From positions 1 to 56,626 of the forward strand of contig DASZWQ010000048.1 of NCBI GenBank assembly GCA_035546535.1: 56,626 nucleotides of DNA. The letters are read 5' to 3'. Source of the DNA: Pirellulales bacterium. GTDB lineage: Bacteria > Planctomycetota > Planctomycetia > Pirellulales > JACPPG01. Under the pieces are notes generated by a model. That model did not search any database and was not told where the DNA came from. It was given only the letters and a program-made list of their open reading frames with translations. Positions 18,732 through 27,397 of this stretch are shown here, in pieces (position 1 is the stretch's first letter; each line of letters begins with the position of its first letter). Both the position numbers and the translations under genes were made by a program.

Positions 18732-19046
18732 GGCATCCGCCATGACCGGGTTCCAGGGCACGCATGCGCGTTGCCGGGGGATTCGTACTCGTCGCCAGAT
18801 TCTGGTCTCACCCATTGGTCCGTTCCACCGTCACCGGGCTCATCGGCTACGGTGTGGGAAGCGGTCCCGAGGGGGGCGATCCTGAGGGGGGCCCAGGCGA
18901 GCGCCGTTTCGCGCGGCGCTTGATAGCTAATCGAGAGAGTGGCGTGTTTGTGCTAGCGTATCATGCTCGGTCGATTATTTATTTGCCGAGCCGTGTGCGA
19001 TTGTGTCGGTCCGGTTTTAATCTTTTCTCATCCGGAGGAGTGTGCG

Positions 19047-20423
19047 ATGTCTCGTTCGTGGCCTACATCCCGTCGCCGCGGGGCGTTCACGCTGGTCGAG
19101 CTACTAGTCGTGATCGCCATCATCGGCATTTTGATCGCTCTGTTGCTACCCGCCGTGCAAATGGCGCGCGAAGCGGCCCGCCGCGCGCAATGCTCGAACA
19201 ATCTGAAGCAGCTCGGGCTGGCCTTGCAGAACTATCACGATTCGTTCAACAAGCTGCCGTACGGGGCCCGCGTCCAGGGCAATTCAACCGCCGGTTATAG
19301 CTGGGGTAACTCATTCTGGGTCGGCTTGCTGCCGTATGCCGAAGGGCTCTCGGTCAGCCAGCAGTGGAACAACACGCTTCCCAACAATGCCCTGGTCGGC
19401 TGGATGAACATGGGCCCGGGATCGACCACTCTTGTAAGTACCACCTACCCCAACGCGCTGATCGTCGGTAACCCGACCAGCAATACGGGCAACCCACAAG
19501 GTTTCCGGCCGGCGTACATGCTTTGTCCGTCGAGTCCTTTGACGCAGTTCTTTATGGGGGGCGTCAGCGTCAATGGGAACGCCGTTCCCACGCAAATCGT
19601 GCAGCCGACTTATGCCGGCGTGGCCGGGGCCACGTGCGTGCCGGGAACCGGTACTCCAGACGGCGGGCAGGACGGTACAGGCCAAACGGTCAACGGCATT
19701 ATTGCCGGCCAGTATGGCCTCGGCATGGACCTTACCAATCCTGCTAGCCCTGTGGTAAAGCAAGACGCTCGCTACCAGTGGTGTAGTGCGGGCCTCGTGT
19801 GCGGCAACGGCTCGCTCATCCCTGGCAAGGCGATCGGCCTGGCCGGCCTCTCCGACGGCACCAGCAACACGATGGTGATCTGCGAGCAATCGGGCTGGCA
19901 ATACTACGGCGCCGCGCAAGGAGCCGCGGGCAAGCAGGGTGACTTCCGCGCAAGCGCACTGTTTGGCGCCTTTACCGGCGCAAGCCTCCCCGGTTCGCCG
20001 GGTGGGACTCCTCCCTTTGCTCCCGCGGGGACAACCACGTCGAATCCCAATGCTCAGTCAATTGGCGCCGCTCATGCGGTGACCTCGATCCGCTGGCCGG
20101 TGAACGCGTTTGCGGGCCGCATCAATCAGGGTGCGAACAGCGCTGTGGGGAGTTACCCGCTCATTCCGCTGTTGACCAATGTAAGCCTTGACACGCCTGC
20201 CCAGTTCGGCGTTTGCCCCACCAGCGGCGGTTCAACGGCGATTCCACCGGCCACCATCCTGACCGGCGCCAACTCGGGTTTGTTTTCGCAACACCCGGCC
20301 GGCGCCCAGGCGGCGATGGGGGACGGCTCGGTGAAGTTCTTGAAGAACGAAACCGACATGGTCGTGCTCAAACGGTACGCGGTCCGCGATGATCGGCTGC
20401 CGATTACCGACTCGGTGAACTGA
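19047..20423 (+). CDS. DUF1559 protein with prepilin-type N-terminus
   Basis: 458 residues from ATG 19047, chosen because GGAGGAG ends 6 bases upstream; the longer frame from 18963 has no such site. The N-terminus is a type IV prepilin-like signal: basic SRRRG, then [20 protein letters not shown] with cleavage expected after the G. It is followed by the DUF1559 signature ([35 protein letters not shown]) and ends with [16 protein letters not shown]. This family is greatly expanded in planctomycetes and is a strong lineage marker. It is thought to be a pseudopilin-like exported protein; its molecular role is unknown. A strong terminator follows. Confidence 0.96.
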   Translation: MSRSWPTSRRRGAFTLVELLVVIAIIGILIALLLPAVQMAREAARRAQCSNNLKQLGLALQNYHDSFNKLPYGARVQGNSTAGYSWGNSFWVGLLPYAEGLSVSQQWNNTLPNNALVGWMNMGPGSTTLVSTTYPNALIVGNPTSNTGNPQGFRPAYMLCPSSPLTQFFMGGVSVNGNAVPTQIVQPTYAGVAGATCVPGTGTPDGGQDGTGQTVNGIIAGQYGLGMDLTNPASPVVKQDARYQWCSAGLVCGNGSLIPGKAIGLAGLSDGTSNTMVICEQSGWQYYGAAQGAAGKQGDFRASALFGAFTGASLPGSPGGTPPFAPAGTTTSNPNAQSIGAAHAVTSIRWPVNAFAGRINQGANSAVGSYPLIPLLTNVSLDTPAQFGVCPTSGGSTAIPPATILTGANSGLFSQHPAGAQAAMGDGSVKFLKNETDMVVLKRYAVRDDRLPITDSVN

Positions 20424-20497
20424 GCCGCGCCGGAAAAGACTCGCCTGAAAGGGTGAATCTAGGAAAGCGCGTCCTCGAGTTTTCGCAGCGATTCGCA

Positions 20498-20533
20498 GCC
20501 CGCGGAGGAACGAAAATCCTCCGCGGGCTTTTT
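20498..20533 (+). terminator. Rho-independent terminator after the DUF1559 gene
   Basis: A 12-base-pair perfect GC-rich stem (20498-20509 with 20517-20528), loop ACGAAAA, then TTTTT. It lies 75 bases after the stop. Confidence 0.95.
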
Positions 20534-20567
20534 CCTGCGCGCTTTGTCGCGATGATGCCGGTGGCCC

Positions 20568-21008
20568 GTAGGGTGCTCTGCGAGCACCAGAAGCCAGAGT
20601 ACGGTGTCGCGCGCGCAACAGGCGTAGCGTGCTCTGCGAGCACCAGAAGCCAGAGTACGGTGCCGCGCGAGAGTTGTAGGGTGCTCTGCGAGCACCAAAA
20701 GCACACGGACCGTGTTCGGCGCGCGCAAAGCCCAGGCGCGCCAACATCCGCGGCCTGGTGCCCACAGGGCACCCTACTTTGCGCGGTAGAAGCCCGCGCG
20801 GCGGGCGAGGTCCTGGGAAAAGGCGTCCCAGCGGGCCGGCCGTTAAACTGGCTGTCTGCAGGTCCCGCCTGCTGGGCGTTGGTGCCCACGGCTCCGTAGC
20901 GTGCTCTGCGAGCACCAGAAGCACCTAACAGCGATCGGCGCGCGCAAAGCGTACGCGGCGCGCAATATGTACCCAACGCAGGTGCCTGGTGCCCACAGGG
21001 CACCCTAC
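20568..21008. repeat. Family B repeat cluster, four forward units and two inverted ends
   Basis: Forward units with GTAGSGTGCTCTGCGAGCAC start at 20568, 20624, 20676 and 20896; three of them continue as CAGAAGC or close variants, and the first two share CAGAGTACGGTG. Inverted ends GGTGCCCACAGGGCACCCTA plus C lie at 20757-20777 and 20988-21008. The last one covers the TAG stop of the short-chain dehydrogenase (21005-21007). The cluster fills the 581-base gap 20424-21004 together with the terminator; no gene is seen. Confidence 0.88.
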
Positions 21009-21772
21009 TTCGGCGCCATGCGGATGGCGCCGTCGAGGCGGATGGTTTCGCCGTTGAGCCTCGTGGTCTCAACGATGTGGCGCACGAGCGCCGCGTATTC
21101 GGACGGCTGGCCCAGCCGCGGCGGGAACGGCACTTGCGCGCCAAGAGACTTGCGGGCCTCCTCGGGCAGCGAGGCCATCATCGGCGTGTCGAACAGGCCC
21201 GGCGCGATCGTCACGACGCGGATGCCGAGTTTGGCGAACTCGCGGGCGATCGGCAGCGTCATGCCCACCACGCCTCCTTTGGAAGCTGAATAAGCAGCCT
21301 GGCCGATCTGCCCGTCGAAGGCCGCCACGCTGGCTGTGTTGACGATCACGCCGCGCTCGCCATCGGCCAGGGGAGCCGCCTGGGCCATCGTCGCGGCGGC
21401 GAGCCGGATGACGTTGAACGTGCCGACCAGGTTGATCTGGATAACGCGCGAGAAAAGGCCCAGGTCGTGAATGCCGTCGCGCCCCAGCACGCGCGCCGCC
21501 ACGCCGATCCCGGCGCAATTCACGGCGCCCCGCAAACTGCCGTAGCTGCGCACCGCTTCGTCGACGGCGGCTTGCACGCTCTTCTCATCAGAGACGTCGG
21601 TGCGGACGAAGCGGGCCGCGGCGCCGATCTCAGCGGCCAACGAGCGGCCCGTCTCTTCATTCACGTCGGCGATGATGCAGTTGCCGCCGGCGCGAACCAG
21701 CTCGCGCACAGTCGCCGCGCCCAAGCCTGATCCACCGCCGGTGACGAGAAAGGTTGCGTCTTTGAGATTCAT
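21005..21772 (-). CDS. Short-chain dehydrogenase, 3-hydroxyacyl-CoA dehydrogenase type 2 like
   Basis: 255-residue classical SDR, NAD(H)-dependent. The nucleotide motif is TGGGSGLG (11-18), with an acidic D36 after strand 2 favouring NAD. NCAG is at 85-88, and the catalytic triad is S148, Y161 and K165 (YSASK). The insert [19 protein letters not shown] and the overall length fit the HSD10/FadB-like type that oxidises 3-hydroxyacyl-CoA. The thiolase gene upstream in the same direction supports a role in short-chain acyl-CoA breakdown. The two are separated by 740 bases of repeats. No ribosome site precedes ATG 21772, where a tandem repeat abuts the start; the stop lies inside a family B repeat. 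Confidence 0.93.
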   Translation of the reverse strand: MNLKDATFLVTGGGSGLGAATVRELVRAGGNCIIADVNEETGRSLAAEIGAAARFVRTDVSDEKSVQAAVDEAVRSYGSLRGAVNCAGIGVAARVLGRDGIHDLGLFSRVIQINLVGTFNVIRLAAATMAQAAPLADGERGVIVNTASVAAFDGQIGQAAYSASKGGVVGMTLPIAREFAKLGIRVVTIAPGLFDTPMMASLPEEARKSLGAQVPFPPRLGQPSEYAALVRHIVETTRLNGETIRLDGAIRMAPK

Positions 21773-21776
21773 GGAA

Positions 21777-21819
21777 GTAGTCAGTAGTCAGTAGTCAGTA
21801 GTCAGTAGTCGGTAGTCAG
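21777..21819. repeat. Tandem 7-base repeat AGTAGTC
   Basis: About six near-perfect AGTAGTC units directly before the short-chain dehydrogenase start. Shorter runs of the same unit recur at 21993-22018 and 22196-22206. Confidence 0.9.
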
Positions 21820-22205
21820 AAAAGAATAAGCAGAGGACAGAGGGTGCTAATCCCCCTCCCTTTCAGGGAGGGGTTAGGGGAGGGTCTCGGTTGTCCGCAG
21901 CGCACTCGCGCGATTTCAACGGCACGCCAAGCTTCGCTGACCGATGCGCCCCTCACCCTGCCCTCTCCCGATGGGAGAGGGTATTAATGTCGCTAGTCAG
22001 TAGTCAGTAGTCAGAAGTCAGAAAAAAATAGGCAGAGGACAGAGGGCGCTAATCCCCCTCCCTTTCAGGGAGGGGTTAGGGGAGGGTCTCGGTTGTCCGC
22101 AGCGCACTCGCGCGATTTCAACGGCACGCCAAGCTTCGCTGACCGATGCGCCCCTCACCCTGCCCTCTCCCGATGGGAGAGGGTTTTAATGTCGCTAGTC
22201 AGTAG
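21816..22205. repeat. Two direct copies of a 188-base block containing family C repeats
   Basis: Block 21816-22003 is repeated almost identically at 22018-22205 (offset 202 bases). Each contains a complete family C element: hairpin CCCCTCCCTTTCAGGGAGGG plus G (21853-21873 and 22055-22075), then 129 bases overall to the hairpin CCCTCTCCCGATGGGAGAGG plus G (21961-21981 and 22163-22183). They are joined by AGTAGTC units. The high identity implies a recent duplication. Confidence 0.93.
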
Positions 22206-22220
22206 GTAGTGGCGCAACAA

Positions 22221-22505
22221 TTAGTGGGCAATAGGCAGAACCAATTAGTGGGCAGCAGGCAGAGGGCAGAGGGCAGTAATTAAAGGAGTAGTATCGGCTT
22301 CGCGGCAGGCGCGAGCAAGTGGATCGGTGCGGGGCGATATGCCGGCCGCGCCGATCCGCCGACGGCAATGAGCGATCGCACAGCGATCGCCTTCTGGTCA
22401 CTGCCCGCTGCCTACTGCCCTCTGCCCTCTGCCCTCTGCCCTCTGCCCTCTGCCTACTGCCTACTGCCCGCTGCCTGCTGCCCTCTGCCCTCTGCCCGCT
22501 GCCGA
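22221..22505. repeat. Low-complexity GGCAGAGGGCAG repeats, inverted across about 120 bases
   Basis: The left arm (about 22221-22280) contains GGCAGAGGGCAGAGGGCAGT; the right arm (about 22399-22505) is a run of TGCCCTC/TGCCTAC/TGCCCGC heptamers, the reverse complement. The arms could form a long stem. It ends 5 bases from the thiolase stop. With the blocks before it, it fills the 737-base gap 21773-22509; no gene is present. Confidence 0.85.
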
Positions 22506-22509
22506 CTTC

Positions 22510-23664
22510 TTAAAGCCGCTCGATGATCGTGGCCGTGGCCATGCCGTGGCCGATGCACATGGTTTGCAGGCCCAGGCGGCCGCCGGTGGCTTCCAGGCCG
22601 GTGAGCATCTTGGCCATCAACCCTGCGCCGGTCGCGCCCAACGGATGCCCGTGCGCGATGGCGCCGCCCCATGGGTTGACCTTTTCCATGTTGGGCTTGA
22701 GCTCCTTGGCCCAGCCCAAGACGACCGAGACGAACGCCTCGTTGATCTCGAACCAGTCGATGTCGTTGATCGAGAGGCCGGCGCGCTTGAGGGCCTTGAT
22801 CGTGGCCGGAATGACGCCGGCCAGTTGCAGCGTGGGATCGTCGCCGACAGCCACGCGGGCCAGGAACCTGGCGCGCGGTTTGAAGCCGTCGGAGAGGGCC
22901 GCTTCGCGATCGGCAATCAGCACCGCCGCCGCTCCGTCCGAAACCTGGCTGCTGTTGGCCGCCGTGACGACGCCGTTGCCGTCGGGCCGAAACACCGTGG
23001 GCAGCGAGGCAATTTTTGCGGCGTCGATTACCTCGCGAATTCCCTCGTCGCGGGTGAGGGTTACCGTGGCGCCCGCGCCGTCGAGCCCCGCGGTTGGCAG
23101 GATTTCCTTGTTGCGCTTGTCGCGGGCCGCGGCGGCCGCGCGGCGATGGCTTTCCATCGAAAAGGCGTCGACGTCGCCGCGCGTGATCTTCCACTTGTCG
23201 GCCATCCGCTCGGCGCTTTCCCCCTGGTGGATCAGGTTGAATCGTTCGATCACGACCGGGTTGAGCTTGTCGAGCGAACCGACGTCGCTGAACATGGGGG
23301 CCCGCGTCATGTGCTCGATGCCGGAACCGATCGCGTAGGCGGCATCGCCGGCGGCGACTTCTTGCGCAGCAAAATGAATCGCCTGCTGGGCCGAGCCGCA
23401 CATGCGGTTCAGCGTCACGGCCGGCACTTCGACGGGAAAGCCTGCCAGAAACACGCCCAGGCGGCCGATGTTCGCGCCCTGCTCGCCGGCTTGCGTGACG
23501 CAACCGTTGACAACGTCCTCGATCTTCGCGGGCGGAATGCCGACGCGATCGGTCAGCCCCTTCAAAGCCTGCGCCAAGAGCACGTCAGGACGAATCTCGC
23601 GGTACGCGCCCCCTTTGCGGCCAAACGGCGTGCGCACGGCATCAATAATCACCGGTTGTGGCAT
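22510..23664 (-). CDS. Acetyl-CoA C-acyltransferase (thiolase)
   Basis: 384-residue thiolase, which forms or cleaves 3-ketoacyl-CoA. The nucleophile is C89 in [11 protein letters not shown]340 is in [10 protein letters not shown], and the second cysteine C370 is in CIGHGMATA; all are intact. The opening [17 protein letters not shown] is typical. Start ATG 23664 has GGAG 8 bases upstream. Length is slightly short of the usual 390-400 but nothing is missing. It is the upstream partner of the SDR dehydrogenase; both would act in succession in short-chain beta-oxidation or butanoyl-CoA metabolism. It is bracketed by family C repeats on both sides. Confidence 0.95.
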   Translation of the reverse strand: MPQPVIIDAVRTPFGRKGGAYREIRPDVLLAQALKGLTDRVGIPPAKIEDVVNGCVTQAGEQGANIGRLGVFLAGFPVEVPAVTLNRMCGSAQQAIHFAAQEVAAGDAAYAIGSGIEHMTRAPMFSDVGSLDKLNPVVIERFNLIHQGESAERMADKWKITRGDVDAFSMESHRRAAAAARDKRNKEILPTAGLDGAGATVTLTRDEGIREVIDAAKIASLPTVFRPDGNGVVTAANSSQVSDGAAAVLIADREAALSDGFKPRARFLARVAVGDDPTLQLAGVIPATIKALKRAGLSINDIDWFEINEAFVSVVLGWAKELKPNMEKVNPWGGAIAHGHPLGATGAGLMAKMLTGLEATGGRLGLQTMCIGHGMATATIIERL

Positions 23665-23778
23665 GACGATACTCCTTACGCGGTAATCGGTAGTCGGGAA
23701 TTAGTAGGCAGAGGGCAGCCGGCAGAGGGCAGTAGTTGATAATCGGTAATTAGCAGGCAGTAATAGTTATCGGAAATT

Positions 23779-23910
23779 CCCCTCCCTTTCAGGGAGGGGT
23801 TAGGGGAGGGTCTCGATTGTCGGCTGCCTACAAACGTTACTTCACTTCATTCCTTCCATGGCACCTTCAAACTTCGCTGAGCGAGTCACCCCTCACCCTG
23901 ACCTCTCCCG
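23779..23910. repeat. Family C repeat, copy 4, split by the IS element
   Basis: Starts with the hairpin CCCCTCCCTTTCAGGGAGGG plus G (23779-23799) and runs to CCTCTCCCG at 23902-23910, where the IS begins. The remainder, a whole second hairpin, continues at 25185-25205. Just upstream (23705-23757) are further GGCAGAGGGCAG units. Confidence 0.88.
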
Positions 23911-25184
23911 CAATACTGTTCGGCACGCTTTTTGCGCCATGGGTGGGTGTGTTATTTGTTGAAGCCATCTCAACCGAGGGAGGGCTTGCAATGACACGGA
24001 GGTCGACGCCGGCGGTGGTTGCGGGGAAGTTGCAGGGTTTCAAGTATTTCTCGTTGGTTTCCGATTTGTTGGAGCGGTTGCGGCCGGTGGGCACGGCGCG
24101 CGATAAGGCCGGCAATCGGGAACTGTTCTTCGATCAGTATGCGGCCTTGCTGCTGCTGTATTACTTCAATCCGACAGTCACTACTTTGCGCGGCATCCAG
24201 CAATTTACCACGCTGGAAAAAGTGCAGAAGTTGTGCGGCGTGCGGCCCACGGCGATGGGCTCGTTGAGCGAGGCGGCGCGCGTGTTCGATCCGCGAGCCG
24301 TCGAATCGATCATCACCGAGCTTGCGACACAAGCGGTCGCCTCCGCCGGGAACCTGCCGTCGGCCAAGGAAGCGGCGTTGGCAGGTTTGATCGCTGTCGA
24401 TGGCAGCCTGCTGCCGGCCTTGCCCAAGATGGCCTGGGCGTTGTGGCAGGACGCGCAGCATCGCGCGGCTAAGCTGCACGTGGCGTTTGCGGTCTTTCCC
24501 CAGGTTCCGCTGACAGCCACGATTACCGCCGGCAATGCCTCGGAACGCCACGAGCTTCGCGGGTTTGTTCAGCCGGGCGGGTTCTATGTGGCCGATCGCG
24601 GCTACGCCGATTATTCGCTGTTTCGCGAATTCGATGCTCAGCAGGCGCGGTTCGTCATTCGCGTTCAAGAAAACGCGGTCTTCGAGATCGTCAGGGAGAA
24701 TCGCTTGTCGCCGGACGACCTCGCGGCTGGCGTGATTCGCGACGTCACGGTCCGACGGCTCGGCACGGCTAAGCACAACGCGTTGCTGACAAGTCCCTTG
24801 CGGATCGTAGAAGTTCATGGAAGCGAACCGGGCCAGCGCTGGCTGCTGGCCACCAACGCCCACGATCTGTCGGCGGAATTGATTAAAATCGCTTATCATC
24901 ATCGCTGGCAAATCGAACTGTTCTTTCGCTGGCTCAAATGCGTCCTAGGCTGCAAGCACCTGCTGAGTCACAGCCAGTCCGGCGTGACACTGCAAGTCTA
25001 CTTCGCCATCATCGCTGCCTTGCTCATCGGCCTGTGGATCGGCGTCAAACCCAACAAACGACTCTACGAAATGCTCTGCCACTACCTCAGCGGCTGGGCC
25101 ACACTCGACGAACTTGAGCAAGCTATCGCCAAACATCACGCCACAGCGAAACCCCCGTAGCAAATCTTGAACCGAACACTATTG
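23911..25184 (+). mobile_element. IS4-family insertion sequence, complete, 1274 bases
   Basis: Imperfect terminal inverted repeats: the left end CAATACTGTTCGGCAC (from 23911) matches the reverse complement of the right end, CAATAGTGTTCGGTTC (ending at 25184), and TTTGC is shared further in. A 9-base direct repeat CCTCTCCCG flanks the element (23902-23910 and 25186-25194), read as a target-site duplication. A single intact transposase gene fills it. The element interrupts a family C repeat, so the original site can be reconstructed. Confidence 0.9.
23991..25160 (+). CDS. IS4-family DDE transposase
   Basis: 389 residues from ATG 23991, preceded by GAGGGAGGG; the longer frame starts outside the IS and was rejected. 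DDE residues: D in AVDGSLLPAL, D in YVADRGYADYSLF and E in the Y-R-E-K signature YHHRWQIELFFRWLK. The N-terminal region (FFDQYAALLLLYYFNPTVTT) matches the IS4 helical domain. All key residues are present and the frame is unbroken, so the element may be active. Confidence 0.95.
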   Translation: MTRRSTPAVVAGKLQGFKYFSLVSDLLERLRPVGTARDKAGNRELFFDQYAALLLLYYFNPTVTTLRGIQQFTTLEKVQKLCGVRPTAMGSLSEAARVFDPRAVESIITELATQAVASAGNLPSAKEAALAGLIAVDGSLLPALPKMAWALWQDAQHRAAKLHVAFAVFPQVPLTATITAGNASERHELRGFVQPGGFYVADRGYADYSLFREFDAQQARFVIRVQENAVFEIVRENRLSPDDLAAGVIRDVTVRRLGTAKHNALLTSPLRIVEVHGSEPGQRWLLATNAHDLSAELIKIAYHHRWQIELFFRWLKCVLGCKHLLSHSQSGVTLQVYFAIIAALLIGLWIGVKPNKRLYEMLCHYLSGWATLDELEQAIAKHHATAKPP

Positions 25185-25205
25185 CCCTCTCCCGAAGGGA
25201 GAGGG
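25185..25205. repeat. Second hairpin of the split family C repeat
   Basis: CCCTCTCCCGAAGGGAGAGG plus G, a 9-base-pair stem with a 3-base loop. Its right arm AGGGAGAGGG lies 6-7 bases before the GTG start of the EF-hand lipoprotein and is probably its ribosome binding site. Confidence 0.85.
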
Positions 25206-25211
25206 TTTTTC

Positions 25212-26999
25212 GTGCAACGATTTCGGCTGGGGGTATGGTCGTGCGCCATTCTTGTGATCATCGCCGCGTGCGCGAGCGGATGTGGCAGCGCCACGCAAGA
25301 TGACCAACTTGCCAAGCGAGACGAGAAACCTGTCGAGGCGGCGAAAGGGCCCGAGCCCGCGATCGAAGCACCGACCGCTGCGGCGCCAGGGTCTGGCGAA
25401 GCACAGGTGGACGAAACTCTTGGCGCAGTGCCTTCTGGTCTTTCTCCGCCGCCGGAGTTGCCGCATACGAAGCCGGAGCGGCTGTTCGTAACGGCGGGGG
25501 TGGGGCCTTTAATGTGCGACGTTTATATCTTGCTCGATGGCCACGAGCCTTACGAACCAGTCGATCGACTGGTGAAGGACTTGCTGGGGTCGCTCGAAGC
25601 GACAGATGAACCTCCCGCCTGGCAGGCGGTTGTTGACAGCCCGTCGATCCGTTTCGGCCAGTTCGGCGCCGCGGCGCTCTCGACGGACGCCGCTCGCCGG
25701 CAAGCCATCAGGCGCTATGACGATAATCGCGATGGCCTGGCGCAATCCGAGGAATTGCGACGATTTCTCTTGGGAGGCGACTGGCTGACGTTTACTTCGA
25801 CCGGCGCCGTCGGCGATTGGCGCGCCGCCGAATCCGCGACATGGCGGTTGCTCGACGTCGATACTGATGGCGTACTGTCGCCTGCCGAGATCCAAGCGGC
25901 GCCCGATCGTTTACGATCGCGTGACCAGCGTGGCGACGAAATCATCTCCGCCACAGAGATCGCGGAGCAGGGGCCGGAAACGTCCAACCGTCCTGCCGCG
26001 GATATCACCGAGAAACCCGTGGCGGCGATTCTCTCGCCGCGCACCGATTGGGAGCAGCTGTGGCGCACGATGCGGGATGCATTTCCTGATTTCCGTCACG
26101 CAGAATCGGGTGGAGGGCGAGCGATGAATCATTTGGTCTCCAGCTTCGACAAGAACCAAAACGGGAGACTCAGCGCTGAAGAGCTTGCAGAAATCGTTAA
26201 GAGGCCTTGGGAAGTAGTCGCCGTCGTCCAGTTTGGCCATTCACCAGACGATGACACGACCTCGCCCGTTATTGACTTGCGGACGGGCATCCGATCGTGG
26301 TCGGGGAAAATAGGCCTTCCAGGAAGTCCCGAGGCCGCGCTGATCTCGGCCAACCAGTGGCTCGAATGGAAGTTGTACGAGAATCGAACCGAGAATCGCG
26401 ACGCCGGCGCCGTTGCGGCCGCACTCTTCCAGCAACGGGACAAAAACCTTGACCACGCGCTCGATCGGAGCGAGACGGAAGATGCCGCAGGGCCGCTTGC
26501 GCCGTTCGAGGCCATCGATCTCGACGCCAATGACAAGATATCGCCGAGCGAATTGCAAACGGTTCTTGACCGCAAGGAGCGGATCGAGAATGCGCGATTT
26601 CATATGAGCGTGATGCGTCCGAGCGATCGACTCTTCGCCACGCTCGACGTTGATCACGATGGGCAGTTGGGAGCACGAGAGATTGCCGGCGCCGCCGCGC
26701 GGTTACTCTCGTGCGACATGCCGGTCGACGGCCACATCCACCCGGACGAGATTCCCGACCGCACCGTGGTGCGGATCGACCACGGCATGCCGGCAGTCCG
26801 AAGCCGCTCGAATGATTCCACGGCGGTCAGTGTGGCGGAAAGCCGCGGGCCCCACTGGTTCGTGCGCATGGACGCCAACGGCGACGGGGATCTCTCACCG
26901 CGTGAGTTCCTGGGATCGGCCGAGCGCTTCGCCGAGTTTGACGCGAACCACGATGGCTTCATCGACCCGCGCGAGGCCGGGCGGGCCGGCGAAAAGTAA
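25212..26999 (+). CDS. EF-hand repeat lipoprotein
   Basis: 595 residues from GTG 25212. An in-frame TTG at 25167 lies inside the IS end and is rejected, because GGAGAGGG sits correctly before the GTG and a signal (LGVWSCAILVIIAACASGCG) follows at once. Lipobox ASGC predicts lipid attachment. Seven EF-hand-like loops can be seen: DDNRDGLAQSEEL, DVDTDGVLSPAEI, DKNQNGRLSAEEL, DLDANDKISPSEL, DVDHDGQLGAREI, DANGDGDLSPREF and DANHDGFIDPREA. It is likely a calcium-binding envelope protein. The middle region resembles nothing I recognise. The IS insertion 28 bases upstream must have displaced any native promoter further upstream. Confidence 0.88.
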   Translation: MQRFRLGVWSCAILVIIAACASGCGSATQDDQLAKRDEKPVEAAKGPEPAIEAPTAAAPGSGEAQVDETLGAVPSGLSPPPELPHTKPERLFVTAGVGPLMCDVYILLDGHEPYEPVDRLVKDLLGSLEATDEPPAWQAVVDSPSIRFGQFGAAALSTDAARRQAIRRYDDNRDGLAQSEELRRFLLGGDWLTFTSTGAVGDWRAAESATWRLLDVDTDGVLSPAEIQAAPDRLRSRDQRGDEIISATEIAEQGPETSNRPAADITEKPVAAILSPRTDWEQLWRTMRDAFPDFRHAESGGGRAMNHLVSSFDKNQNGRLSAEELAEIVKRPWEVVAVVQFGHSPDDDTTSPVIDLRTGIRSWSGKIGLPGSPEAALISANQWLEWKLYENRTENRDAGAVAAALFQQRDKNLDHALDRSETEDAAGPLAPFEAIDLDANDKISPSELQTVLDRKERIENARFHMSVMRPSDRLFATLDVDHDGQLGAREIAGAAARLLSCDMPVDGHIHPDEIPDRTVVRIDHGMPAVRSRSNDSTAVSVAESRGPHWFVRMDANGDGDLSPREFLGSAERFAEFDANHDGFIDPREAGRAGEK

Positions 27000-27208
27000 G
27001 TGAGTAATTTCGACGATTGTTTCTCAGGACACCCTAGGCGTCGAACAATCTAGGCCGGTTATGAATCAGTTAAGGGGCTTCCGCTAGCGAGATAGGGCCC
27101 CGGAGGGGCTCGAATTCGGCTCATTGATTCGACTGTCGGACTTTCGGCGTGCCTCCCTCGAACAACAACGCGGACTTAGCGGAATTCCTCGATAGTGAAT
27201 TGCCGATG

Positions 27209-27391
27209 CTACTCGGCTTCCGCCCAGATGCGCACGGCGCCCTCCTCGTCGACTTCGACGTGAATCACGTTGGGCCGGCAGCAGACGGGACAATCCTCGA
27301 CGTATTCCTGGCTTTCGCCGGCCGAGAGATCGAGCGGGACGACGATCTCCTCGCCGCAGGCATCGCAGATATAGCTGGCCTCGTCCTGCAT
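27209..27391 (-). CDS. CPXCG-motif cysteine-rich zinc ribbon protein
   Basis: 60 residues. Two cysteine pairs, C9-x2-C12 (ICDACG) and C34-x2-C37 (CPVCC, then C38), with the E-Y-V-E-D-C-P-V-C pattern, identify the small CPXCG family of unknown function. Probably a structural zinc ribbon. It starts 6 bases after the stop of the GNAT-like gene, so the two are an operon. The 209 bases to the EF-hand gene hold no gene. Confidence 0.9.
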   Translation of the reverse strand: MQDEASYICDACGEEIVVPLDLSAGESQEYVEDCPVCCRPNVIHVEVDEEGAVRIWAEAE

Positions 27392-27397
27392 CGGCGC

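Noticed and set aside
20404..21144. Open frames on the minus strand through the family B cluster
   Set aside because: They translate the repeats (repeated blocks such as SGARRAPY) and have no start signals.
22399..22505. CRISPR-like array
   Set aside because: The TGCCCTC units are contiguous heptamers with no unique spacers, and there are no cas genes.
23817..23990. Upstream extension of the transposase frame
   Set aside because: It begins outside the left inverted repeat, within the family C element, and lacks a ribosome site.
27060..27130. tRNA-like stretch with GGGGCTCGAATTCGGCTC
   Set aside because: The T-loop is non-canonical and no acceptor stem or anticodon arm can be fitted.
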